Source: Pseudomonas sp. Bc-h
GTDB lineage: Bacteria; Pseudomonadota; Gammaproteobacteria; Pseudomonadales; Pseudomonadaceae
DNA length: 64,000 nt
Assembly (NCBI RefSeq): GCF_002080045.1
Contig: NZ_MUIN01000006.1
Coordinates: 19,386-83,385 of the forward strand
Direction: 5' to 3'
The translations under genes and the position numbers were made by a program. The notes beneath the pieces were generated by a model that saw only the letters and a list, made by a program, of their open reading frames with translations, was not told where the DNA came from and did no database searches. Numbering within the stretch: position 1 is the stretch's first letter; every line of letters begins with the position of its first letter. This document shows, one piece after another, positions 54,039 to 62,304 of this stretch.

Positions 54039-54575
54039 TCATTGGAAAGTGATCGATCTTTCCTCGATGACCTCCAATATTCCGTAATATTTAATTCCTC
54101 TGCCGGGTAAGGTTTCGCCGGATTTGTTTTTTATCGACTGCCTGAGTTCGTGAAATGCGATTTGAGAGTCTAGTGTCACGCAACCTTGGCTGATTCGCTT
54201 TGGACCTGCAGGGTGTATCCGAAAAGCTCCGCGCTGGATGTTGTTTATACTGGTAAGGTCGTCAATTACTCCGTCGTCCCGGTATAGGCTAAACCACTGG
54301 CTTCGGTCGGTACCTGCAGATAAATCTTTAATGGGTTGTATAAGCCACCCCATTCTTCCGCCCGACTCTCTGTCGAGGATGTAATATTTCCCCAATGGCA
54401 GTGGGCCCAATTTTGGAACATCCTGATAGCGCACCTTATTAACGTAATTTTCCGCAGTGTCGCCAGAAAACGCATCGTAAGACACCCCGTCACACACCAG
54501 TCGACTCATGGGCTCATCGTTCAGCACATAAGTGCAATAAACCAGATTCGGATTGGATTCGTTGGTTTTAGCCAT
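54039..54575 (-). CDS. Tlde1-like L,D-transpeptidase-fold effector (DUF2778-type)
   Basis: 178 residues. The catalytic pattern is FRIHPAGPKRISQGCVTL, with His and the SxGC cysteine as in DUF2778/Tlde1 and YkuD enzymes. An N-terminal region has YCTYVLNDEPMSRLVCDGVSYDAFSGD and the GPLPLGKYYILDR strand typical of the DUF2778 group. Tlde1 proteins act on target-cell peptidoglycan, cutting or exchanging tetrapeptide stems. Lies 26 bases after hcp on the same strand. No signal peptide, and a size that fits the Hcp tube lumen. Confidence 0.82.
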   Translation of the reverse strand: MAKTNESNPNLVYCTYVLNDEPMSRLVCDGVSYDAFSGDTAENYVNKVRYQDVPKLGPLPLGKYYILDRESGGRMGWLIQPIKDLSAGTDRSQWFSLYRDDGVIDDLTSINNIQRGAFRIHPAGPKRISQGCVTLDSQIAFHELRQSIKNKSGETLPGRGIKYYGILEVIEERSITFQ

Positions 54576-54601
54576 GTATGGATCCCTCCAGCATATCGTT
54601 A

Positions 54602-55102
54602 TCAGGCATAAACCTTGTTAGCCACGCCGTCCCAACCCCCGACAACCTGCCCGCCGCCCGATCCATCGGAGCGTTGCTGCTGTATGTAAGCGATCTTTAT
54701 CCTTGCGTAGTTGAAACGGACGATTTCACTTGGAAATCCGCCCTCGACGCTGCCATTTCCGGCCAGTGATACGGAGGAAATGATCACTTCTTCAAGGGTG
54801 ATCTCCATATACTTGACCTTCTCGGTCCCGGCGCGATTGAGCGCGATCTTCACTTCTTTGAAATGCTTGCCGCTGCAGCAGGCTTCGTGAAGTTTGGGTG
54901 TTGCCTTGTCGACGGCTTTACGAAAGAACAGGTCGCTCATTCGCGCCCGGCCGCTGGATGCGCCTCCCGAGCTGGTGGTCGTGGCGGAGGCAGACTGGCT
55001 GGCGCCGACATCGAAGTCCTCCATTTCGATCCAGTTGCTGAACTGTGCGTCGAGTGATTCGCCCGGGATGCCGTCGATCTTCAGAAATGCGTCAATTGCC
55101 AT
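54602..55102 (-). CDS. hcp: T6SS tube protein Hcp
   Basis: 166 residues, similar along its whole length to Hcp1-type ring proteins: start MAIDAFLKIDGIPGES, FFRKAVDKATPKLHEACCSGKHFKEVKIALNRAG and YMEITLEEVIISSVS. Forms hexameric rings that stack into the tube and can carry small effectors. AGGGA lies seven bases before the ATG. First gene of a five-gene minus-strand cassette with no other T6SS component in the window. Confidence 0.93.
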   Translation of the reverse strand: MAIDAFLKIDGIPGESLDAQFSNWIEMEDFDVGASQSASATTTSSGGASSGRARMSDLFFRKAVDKATPKLHEACCSGKHFKEVKIALNRAGTEKVKYMEITLEEVIISSVSLAGNGSVEGGFPSEIVRFNYARIKIAYIQQQRSDGSGGGQVVGGWDGVANKVYA

Positions 55103-55311
55103 GCCATGTCCCTGCTGTGAGTGGTCCGTTGATGCTGCGAAGGAACTGTAACGATTGGGGGAATCGCATCAAAGCGCGGAGAGGGGGGTGTCGGATCAAC
55201 TTCAGAGATGGCCTACAAGCGGGTGAGAGGGTGGACTACGGAACAGTCCTGCGAGAGGGTCGAGTCGCCGCGCGCTTGGGGTCGTACGACCTGATTACCG
55301 CATCGATGCCA

Positions 55312-55390
55312 GGCCGTTGTAGCCGTCCGGCTTGCCGGCGGCGGCAGCTTGAATGGGCGTCGCTGCCTGCAAACAGGACTGCCGCAGGGC
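55312..55390. repeat. Degenerate REP doublet between hcp and kdgD
   Basis: Left half ttgtagccgtccggcttgcc is clear, right half (ctgcctgcaaacaggactgc) has diverged. The rest of the 440-bp gap between hcp and kdgD holds only the operator-like site listed next. Confidence 0.55.
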
Positions 55391-55466
55391 CAGGGAAATC
55401 CCGCCGGACCACCGCTCATCCCCTCGACAGATAAATAATTCCACACCCCTATTGAGTGATCTCATT

Positions 55467-55486
55467 CCTAGTTGTACGATGACTTA
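55467..55486. promoter_or_regulatory. Operator-like site ahead of kdgD
   Basis: CCTAGTTGTACGATGACTTA, sharing 16 of 20 bases with the site ahead of the GntR gene (52209-52228, opposite strand). It lies 60 bases upstream of the kdgD start. Confidence 0.6.
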
Positions 55487-55546
55487 CGACATCAGCGCAG
55501 GTCTGGTGATCCATTCATACAATTAGCTTCCCAGGGTGTTCGAATA

Positions 55547-56458
55547 ATGAATCCACAAGAACTGAAGTCCATCCTTTCCCACGGTCTGCTGTCCTTCCCG
55601 GTTACCGATTTCAATGCCCAGGGCGATTTCCACCGCGCTGGTTACATCAAACGTCTGGAGTGGCTGGCCCCTTACGGCGCTTCCGCACTGTTCGCCGCAG
55701 GCGGTACAGGTGAGTTCTTCTCCCTGACCGGCGACGAATACTCCGAAATCATCAAGACTGCCGTCGACACCTGCGAAAAAACCGTGCCTATCCTGGCCGG
55801 CGTAGGTGGTCCTACCCGTCAAGCCATCGCCATGGCTCAAGAAGCTGAGCGTCTGGGCGCCAAAGGCCTGCTGCTGCTGCCTCACTACCTGACCGAAGCC
55901 AGCCAGGACGGTGTTGCCGCCCACGTTGAAGCAGTCTGCAAGTCGGTCAAGATCGGCGTTGTCGTCTACAACCGTAACGTCTGCCGCCTGACGCCAGCCC
56001 TGCTGGAACAACTGGCCGAGCGCTGCCCGAACCTGATCGGCTACAAAGACGGCCTGGGCGACATCGAGTTGATGGTTTCGATCCGCCGTCGCTTGGGTGA
56101 CCGCTTCTCCTACCTGGGTGGTCTGCCGACCGCCGAAGTCTACGCAGCAGCCTACAAGGCGCTGGGCGTGCCGGTTTACTCCTCGGCCGTGTTCAACTTC
56201 GTACCGAAGCTGGCGATGGACTTCTACCACGCGATCGCCAAAGACGATCACGAAACCGTTGGCAAGCTGATCGACGATTTCTTCCTGCCATACCTGGACA
56301 TCCGTAACCGCAAATCCGGCTACGCGGTGAGCATCGTCAAGGCTGGCGCGAAAATCGCCGGTTACGACGCAGGTCCAGTCCGCGCTCCGCTGACCGACCT
56401 GACCAAAGAAGAGTTCGAGATGCTCGCAGCTCTGATGGACAAGCAAGGCCAGCAGTAA
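55547..56458 (+). CDS. kdgD: 5-dehydro-4-deoxyglucarate dehydratase
   Basis: Converts 5-keto-4-deoxyglucarate to 2-oxoglutarate semialdehyde with loss of water and CO2. 303 residues, exact family length; DapA-type barrel with Schiff-base lysine in [10 protein letters not shown], the tyrosine in VVYNRNVC, and [14 protein letters not shown] at the carboxylate-binding loop. The frame extends upstream, but [10 protein letters not shown] is the family start. A terminator follows, yet gudP and garD lie directly downstream. Confidence 0.95.
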   Translation: MNPQELKSILSHGLLSFPVTDFNAQGDFHRAGYIKRLEWLAPYGASALFAAGGTGEFFSLTGDEYSEIIKTAVDTCEKTVPILAGVGGPTRQAIAMAQEAERLGAKGLLLLPHYLTEASQDGVAAHVEAVCKSVKIGVVVYNRNVCRLTPALLEQLAERCPNLIGYKDGLGDIELMVSIRRRLGDRFSYLGGLPTAEVYAAAYKALGVPVYSSAVFNFVPKLAMDFYHAIAKDDHETVGKLIDDFFLPYLDIRNRKSGYAVSIVKAGAKIAGYDAGPVRAPLTDLTKEEFEMLAALMDKQGQQ

Positions 56459-56474
56459 TCGCTGACTTGACGCA

Positions 56475-56501
56475 AAACCGCTGAGCGATCAGCGGTTTTT
56501 T
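56475..56501 (+). terminator. Rho-independent terminator after kdgD
   Basis: AACCGCTGA/TCAGCGGTT stem with a GCGA loop and a T-run. It separates kdgD from the permease gene 205 bases further on, which must then have its own promoter or rely on read-through. Confidence 0.9.
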
Positions 56502-56706
56502 GCCCTCCGAGCCTGGTTTTTCAGGCACCTGAATTTCCCGTTTCAGGCAGTTCGCGCAGGCAAGGTCGCCTTCGCGTGAGTTTTGCCCTAGGCGTGACCG
56601 TGACACTTGCTTCAATCGCATCTGGATTTAGGGGCAGAGGCGAGCAGCACACACATAAAAGATCGTTTAACCCGCGCAAAAAAATAATTAGTGGGAGTTT
56701 TCGAAC

Positions 56707-58080
56707 ATGCAAAAAACCAAGCCGACTCACGTCCGCTATTTGATCCTGCTCATGCTGTTTCTGGTGACCACGATCAACTATGCCGACCGTGCAACCATCG
56801 CCATCGCTGGCTCAAGTCTGCAAAAAAGCCTCGGCATCGACGCCGTCACCCTCGGTTATATCTTCTCCGCCTTTGGCTGGGCCTACGTGGCCGGTCAGAT
56901 CCCTGGCGGCTGGCTGCTAGACCGCTTCGGTTCGAAGAAGATCTACGCACTGAGCATTTTCACCTGGTCGCTATTCACCGTGCTGCAAGGCTATGTCGGT
57001 GAATTCGGCCTCTCCACCGCCATCGTCGCGCTGTTCATGCTGCGCTTCCTGGTAGGCCTGGCCGAAGCGCCTTCCTTCCCGGGTAACGCACGTATCGTTG
57101 CCGCCTGGTTCCCGACTTCCGAGCGCGGCACTGCCTCGGCGATCTTCAACTCGGCGCAATACTTCGCCACCGTTCTGTTCGCCCCGATCATGGGCTGGAT
57201 CGTTTACACCTTCGGCTGGCAGCATGTGTTCGTGGTGATGGGCGGTATCGGTATCGTGTTCTCGCTGATCTGGCTGAAAGTCATTCACAGCCCGCGCAAT
57301 CACCCGATGATCAACAAAGAAGAACTCGATCACATCGCCAACAACGGCGGCATGGTCGACATGGACAACGACCAGGGCAAAGGCAAGAGCGGCGGTCCGA
57401 AATGGGACTACGTGAAGCAGTTGCTGACCAACCGCATGATGCTGGGGATTTACTTGGCGCAGTACTGCATCAACGGCATCACCTACTTCTTCCTGACGTG
57501 GTTCCCGGTGTACCTGGTTCAGGAACGCGGCATGACCATTCTCAAGGCGGGTTTCATTGCCTCGTTGCCTGCGATCTGCGGGTTCATCGGTGGCGTGCTC
57601 GGCGGGATCATCTCCGACTGGTTGCTGCGTCGCGGCAAGTCGCTGACTTTTGCCCGCAAGGCGCCGATCATCGGCGGTCTCCTGTTGTCGACCTCGATCG
57701 TCACCTGCAACTATGTCGACATCGAATGGGTCGTGGTGGGCTTCATGGCACTGGCCTTCTTCGGCAAGGGCGTGGGCGCGCTGGGCTGGGCAGTCATGTC
57801 CGATGCTTCGCCGAAACAAATCGCCGGTTTGAGCGGCGGTCTGTTCAACATGTTCGGTAACATCGCTTCGATCACCACGCCGATCGTCATCGGTTACATC
57901 ATCAGCTCCACTGGCTCGTTCAAATGGGCGCTGGTGTTCGTCGGTGCGAACGCACTGGTGGCAGTGATCAGCTACGTGTTTATCGTGGGCGAGATCAAAC
58001 GTGTGGAATTGAAAGACACCCCAAAGCAGGGTGAATTGCCAGCCAGCGAAGCAGGCAAGCTTTCTGAAGCGAAAATCTGA
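56707..58080 (+). CDS. gudP: MFS transporter for glucarate/galactarate
   Basis: 457-residue, twelve-helix major facilitator of the anion:cation symporter group. Signatures: [15 protein letters not shown] in helix 1, DRFGSKK in loop 2-3, [24 protein letters not shown]. Related to GudP and ExuT. GGGAG lies upstream of the ATG. Followed by garD after 11 bases, so the two are co-transcribed. Confidence 0.9.
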   Translation: MQKTKPTHVRYLILLMLFLVTTINYADRATIAIAGSSLQKSLGIDAVTLGYIFSAFGWAYVAGQIPGGWLLDRFGSKKIYALSIFTWSLFTVLQGYVGEFGLSTAIVALFMLRFLVGLAEAPSFPGNARIVAAWFPTSERGTASAIFNSAQYFATVLFAPIMGWIVYTFGWQHVFVVMGGIGIVFSLIWLKVIHSPRNHPMINKEELDHIANNGGMVDMDNDQGKGKSGGPKWDYVKQLLTNRMMLGIYLAQYCINGITYFFLTWFPVYLVQERGMTILKAGFIASLPAICGFIGGVLGGIISDWLLRRGKSLTFARKAPIIGGLLLSTSIVTCNYVDIEWVVVGFMALAFFGKGVGALGWAVMSDASPKQIAGLSGGLFNMFGNIASITTPIVIGYIISSTGSFKWALVFVGANALVAVISYVFIVGEIKRVELKDTPKQGELPASEAGKLSEAKI

Positions 58081-58091
58081 GGAAAACCGTG

Positions 58092-59645
58092 ATGAACTTG
58101 ATCCAGCATGCCGACTCGCCACGTTACATCCGCTTGCATGAGCGCGATAACGTTGTCGTCGTGGTCAATGACCAGGGCGTACCGGCGGGGACAGAATTCG
58201 ACAATGGTCTGGTGACCATCGATAACGTGCCACAGAGCCACAAGGTCAACACTGTGGATATCCCCGAGGGTGGGGCGGTGATTCGCTACGGGCAGACCAT
58301 CGGTTATGCCCTGAAACCGATTCCCCGGGGCAGTTGGGTCAAGGAAGATCAGTTGCGCATGCCAAGCGCGCCGCCACTGGACAGCCTCCCGCTGTCCACC
58401 GAGGTGCCGGGCAAGGGTGAGCCGCTGGAAGGCTTTACCTTCGAGGGTTATCGCAACGCCGACGGCACCGTGGGCACGCGCAACATTCTGGGTATCACCA
58501 CCACCGTGCAGTGCGTTACCGGCGTGCTGGATTTTGCGGTCAAGCGTATCCGCGAAGAGTTGCTGCCCAAATACCCGAATGTCGATGACGTGGTCGCGAT
58601 TACCCACACCTACGGGTGCGGCGTGGCGATCACGGCCAAGGACGCGTACATCCCGATCCGTACCGTGCGCAACCTGGCGCGCAATCCGAACCTGGGTGGC
58701 GAGGCGTTGGTGATCGGTCTGGGCTGCGAGAAGTTGCAGGCCGATCAGGTCATGCACGAGAACGACCCGTCGGTCGATCTCAGCGAATCGTGGATGTATC
58801 GCCTGCAGGATTCGAAACACGGCTTCAATGAAATGATCGAGCAGATCATGGAATTGGCTGAAGTGCGTCTGAAGAAACTCGATCAGCGTCGTCGCGAAAC
58901 CGTGCCGGCGTCCGAGTTGATTCTGGGCATGCAGTGCGGCGGCAGCGATGCGTTTTCCGGCATCACCGCCAACCCTGCGCTGGGCTACGCATCGGATCTG
59001 CTGTTGCGCGCCGGTGCGACGGTGATGTTCTCCGAAGTGACCGAAGTCCGCGATGCGATCTACCTGCTGACCTCCCGCGCCGAAACCACGCAAGTGGCCG
59101 AAGAGCTGGTGCGCGAGATGGACTGGTACGACCGTTATCTGGCCAAGGGCGAAGCCGACCGCAGTGCCAACACCACGCCGGGCAACAAGAAGGGCGGGTT
59201 GTCAAACATTGTCGAGAAGTCCCTGGGCTCGATCGTCAAATCCGGCAACAGCGCGATCAACGGGGTGCTTGGCCCTGGCGAGCGCGTTAACCGTAAAGGC
59301 CTGATCTTCTGCGCCACACCGGCCAGCGATTTCGTTTGCGGCACGTTGCAGTTGGCTGCCGGTATGAACCTGCACGTGTTCACCACCGGTCGCGGCACGC
59401 CGTATGGCCTGGCGATGTCACCGGTGGTGAAGGTCTCGACCCGTACTGAGCTGGCGCAGCGTTGGCCGGATCTGATCGACATTGATGCCGGGCGCATTGC
59501 AACAGGTCGCGCCAGTATCGAAGACCTGGGTTGGGAGCTGTTCCATTTCTACCTCGATGTCGCCAGCGGCAAGAAGAAGACCTGGACCGAACACTACCGT
59601 TTGCACAACGACATCACCTTGTTCAACCCGGCGCCGATTACCTGA
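58092..59645 (+). CDS. garD: Galactarate dehydratase
   Basis: 517 residues of the UxaA family, dehydrating galactarate to 5-keto-4-deoxyglucarate, the substrate of KdgD. An N-terminal SAF-like domain is followed by the iron-binding core with [29 protein letters not shown] and [23 protein letters not shown] one codon earlier is an alternative start; the ATG gives the family's usual length. No glucarate dehydratase gene is seen in the window. Confidence 0.94.
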   Translation: MNLIQHADSPRYIRLHERDNVVVVVNDQGVPAGTEFDNGLVTIDNVPQSHKVNTVDIPEGGAVIRYGQTIGYALKPIPRGSWVKEDQLRMPSAPPLDSLPLSTEVPGKGEPLEGFTFEGYRNADGTVGTRNILGITTTVQCVTGVLDFAVKRIREELLPKYPNVDDVVAITHTYGCGVAITAKDAYIPIRTVRNLARNPNLGGEALVIGLGCEKLQADQVMHENDPSVDLSESWMYRLQDSKHGFNEMIEQIMELAEVRLKKLDQRRRETVPASELILGMQCGGSDAFSGITANPALGYASDLLLRAGATVMFSEVTEVRDAIYLLTSRAETTQVAEELVREMDWYDRYLAKGEADRSANTTPGNKKGGLSNIVEKSLGSIVKSGNSAINGVLGPGERVNRKGLIFCATPASDFVCGTLQLAAGMNLHVFTTGRGTPYGLAMSPVVKVSTRTELAQRWPDLIDIDAGRIATGRASIEDLGWELFHFYLDVASGKKKTWTEHYRLHNDITLFNPAPIT

Positions 59646-59656
59646 TCGGTAATCCT

Positions 59657-59701
59657 TGATCATTCCCACGCTCCGCGTGGGAATGCCGCTCTGGACGCTT
59701 C
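59657..59701. repeat. REP half-element, TTCCCACGC class
   Basis: tgatcattcccacgctccg and gcgtgggaatgc form one hairpin of the type seen twice in the nested element at 15.8 kb. It lies between garD and the converging panE-like gene. Confidence 0.7.
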
Positions 59702-59712
59702 GCCTCTGTTCA

Positions 59713-60717
59713 TCAATGCCGCCCATGCTCCTTATGGTGCGCATGCTCCCCGCAAAACCTCGCCAATGTCAGCACGCTCTTCGTGATCGGCATCGGAATG
59801 TTCACCTTCTGCGCCAACTCCAGCACCGCATCGCCAATAGCCGCCAGCTCCAGCGGCAGTCCCTTGTCGAAATCCTGCAGCATCGAGGTGCGCACCGGCC
59901 CCATGCTCGCACCGAATTGCATGAAGGTCGTGGGTTCCATGCTCAGCTTGGCGTCATACGCAGCCGCCACTTGCAGCGCTTCATTGAAGGTCGCCAGCGC
60001 CAGTTCGCGCATGTCCGGCAGGCCGTAGATCTGCTCCAGCGTCGCGCCGGTGACCACGGACACCGGGTTGGACGTGAGGTTGGCGATGATTTTTGTCCAC
60101 AGCTGATCGCGAATACGGTCGGTGCCCTGCGCTTCGATTCCGGCGCTTTCGATCAACGTACGCAGGCTCTCCAGTCGAGGGGTCAGCTGGTTGTTCAGTT
60201 CGCCGAAGATGATGCGATACGGGTTGTGGGTTTTCACCACGGCCGGGGCCGAACTCTGGGCGGTGATGAAGACGACACAACCGATGACCTTGTGCAGATC
60301 CAGGGTGTCGGTGATGCGGCCATCGGGATCGACAGTCTCCACGCGATTGCCATCGAAGCGGCCACCTTCGCGATGGAAATACCACCAGGGCACGCCGTTG
60401 ATCACCGGTACCACGATGGTATTCGGGCCGATCAGCGGGCTGATGTTGGGCAGCAGGTCGCTCAGTGAAGGCGCTTTGGTGCAGAGAAACAGCAGATCCT
60501 GCTCGCCGAGTGCTTCGGCGCTGTCGCTGGCATTGACCTTGACGTGATGACGACCTGTCAGATCCTGCAGATGAACGCCGTTGCGCTGCAGAGCCGTCAG
60601 GGTGCGACCGCGAGCGAACACATTGACCGGGCGTCCGCTGAGCGCGATGCGGGCCGCCAGTGTGCAACCGATGGCGCCAGCGCCCGCGATGCAGATGCGC
60701 ATGGGGGATGAACTCAT
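59713..60717 (-). CDS. panE: 2-dehydropantoate 2-reductase family protein
   Basis: 334 residues. NADPH loop MRICIAGAGAIGCTLAARIA, ligand lysine and asparagine in LWTKIIANLTSNPVS, then a helical C-terminal domain (TFMQFGASMGPVRTSMLQDFDKGLPLE). The frame extends upstream, but GGGAG lies before MSSSPMRIC. PanE in pantothenate synthesis is the family's type enzyme; paralogues reduce other 2-keto acids, so in this carbohydrate context the substrate is open. Confidence 0.82.
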   Translation of the reverse strand: MSSSPMRICIAGAGAIGCTLAARIALSGRPVNVFARGRTLTALQRNGVHLQDLTGRHHVKVNASDSAEALGEQDLLFLCTKAPSLSDLLPNISPLIGPNTIVVPVINGVPWWYFHREGGRFDGNRVETVDPDGRITDTLDLHKVIGCVVFITAQSSAPAVVKTHNPYRIIFGELNNQLTPRLESLRTLIESAGIEAQGTDRIRDQLWTKIIANLTSNPVSVVTGATLEQIYGLPDMRELALATFNEALQVAAAYDAKLSMEPTTFMQFGASMGPVRTSMLQDFDKGLPLELAAIGDAVLELAQKVNIPMPITKSVLTLARFCGEHAHHKEHGRH

Positions 60718-60807
60718 GATGACTCCCGATGAGCGAGACTGTATTCGATGCTCAATATCGCCTGAATTCCATCGGGAGCGCACGTCTTCCTTTCAATGCA
60801 GTTACCC

Positions 60808-60871
60808 GTAGCAGTCCGGCTTGCCGGCGGCGATTCTGAGTGCGCTACGGCCGGCAAGCCGGACTGCTGCA
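60808..60871. repeat. REP doublet, CCGGCTTGCCGGCGG class
   Basis: gtagcagtccggcttgccgg at left, ccggcaagccggactgctgc at right, with a run of eight or so G just after. Between divergent panE and the alcohol dehydrogenase gene. Confidence 0.88.
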
Positions 60872-61016
60872 GGGGGGGGGCGCAAGCAAAACTCTCCCCG
60901 CTGGTCACCTCATATCCGCCTCCCTGAACTTCACCGTGTCCGCGCCTATCCTTATTTCATGCTTTCTCAGAAGCCGTTTGCCTCGGCCGTTTTGCCGGCA
61001 AGACAAGGAGATCTTT

Positions 61017-62237
61017 ATGCGTGCACTGACTTATCACGGCGCCCACGACGTGCGTGTCGAAACCGTTGCCGATCCGATCATCCAGGAAGCCGATGATGTG
61101 CTGCTCAAGGTCACTGCGACCGCCATCTGCGGGTCGGACCTGCATCTGTATCGCGGGAAAATTCCGGCTACCGAACAGGGCGATATCTTCGGCCATGAGT
61201 TCATGGGAATCGTCGAAGAGGTCGGGCCGCAGGTCACGGCGGTCAAGCCGGGTGATCGTGTGGTGATTCCGTTTGTGATCGCCTGCGGCAGTTGCTTCTT
61301 CTGTCAGATGGATGCATTCGCGGCGTGCGAAACCACCAATACCGGCCGTGGCGCGATTTTCAACAAAAAGTCCATCGCTCCCGGCGCGGCGCTGTTCGGC
61401 TACAGCCATTTGTACGGCGGTGTGCCAGGCGGGCAGGCCGAGTATGTGCGAGTGCCAAAAGGCAATGTTGGGCCGTTCAAAGTCCCCGGTACGCTTGCCG
61501 ATGAGAAGGTACTTTTCCTTTCCGACATCCTGCCCACCGCCTGGCAGGCAGTGCTTAATGCGGGAGTCAGCAAAGGTTCGAGCGTGGCGATTTATGGCGC
61601 GGGGCCTGTGGGACTGCTCAGCGCCGCCTGCGCGAAAATGCTCGGCGCCGAGAAGATCTTCATGGTCGATCACCATGCCTATCGTCTGGCCTATGCGCAG
61701 TTCACCTACGGCGCGATTCCGATCAACTTCGATGAAGACGATGATCCGGCCGACACCCTCATTCGCCAGACCGCAGGTATGCGCGGGGTCGACGCCGTGA
61801 TCGATGCCGTGGGCTTTGAAGCCAAGGGCAGCACCACCGAAACCATTCTGGCTACCCTCAAGCTCGAAGGCAGCAGCGGCAAGGCGTTGCGCCAATGCAT
61901 CGCTGCGGTGAGACGTGGCGGTACGGTCAGCGTGCCCGGCGTCTACGCGGGCTTCATTCACGGTTTCATGTTCGGCGATGCGTTCGACAAGGGCCTGACC
62001 TTCAAGATGGGCCAGACCCATGTGCATCGCTATCTGCCGGAGTTGCTCAAGCTGATCGAGGAAGGAGCCCTGGCGCCCGAGGCGATCATCACCCACCGCC
62101 TGTCTTTGGAAGAAGCGGCAGAGGGGTATGCGATTTTCGACAAGCGCGAAGAAGACTGCCGCAAGATCATTCTCACGCCTGGGTTCGACAGCCGGGTGGA
62201 TGCATCGGCGAATGATGGCGATCTGTCTGTGATCTGA
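61017..62237 (+). CDS. Zinc-dependent alcohol dehydrogenase, formaldehyde-dehydrogenase-like
   Basis: 406 residues of the medium-chain family. Catalytic zinc region [10 protein letters not shown] and [13 protein letters not shown]; structural-zinc cysteines in [18 protein letters not shown] loop [12 protein letters not shown]; long insert typical of glutathione-independent formaldehyde dehydrogenase relatives. AAGGAG lies six bases before the ATG at 61017; the frame runs on upstream through a REP without support. Substrate unknown. Confidence 0.88.
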   Translation: MRALTYHGAHDVRVETVADPIIQEADDVLLKVTATAICGSDLHLYRGKIPATEQGDIFGHEFMGIVEEVGPQVTAVKPGDRVVIPFVIACGSCFFCQMDAFAACETTNTGRGAIFNKKSIAPGAALFGYSHLYGGVPGGQAEYVRVPKGNVGPFKVPGTLADEKVLFLSDILPTAWQAVLNAGVSKGSSVAIYGAGPVGLLSAACAKMLGAEKIFMVDHHAYRLAYAQFTYGAIPINFDEDDDPADTLIRQTAGMRGVDAVIDAVGFEAKGSTTETILATLKLEGSSGKALRQCIAAVRRGGTVSVPGVYAGFIHGFMFGDAFDKGLTFKMGQTHVHRYLPELLKLIEEGALAPEAIITHRLSLEEAAEGYAIFDKREEDCRKIILTPGFDSRVDASANDGDLSVI

Positions 62238-62304
62238 TCTGTAGAGCGAAGGGTGGCTCATACAAAGCTGCGCCGATCTCAGCGTTCAAGACCGGTACAG
62301 TCTC

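Noticed and set aside
60870..60882. Run of about eight G after a REP doublet
   Set aside because: Homopolymer next to a palindrome; could be sequencing uncertainty and shows no promoter or coding role.
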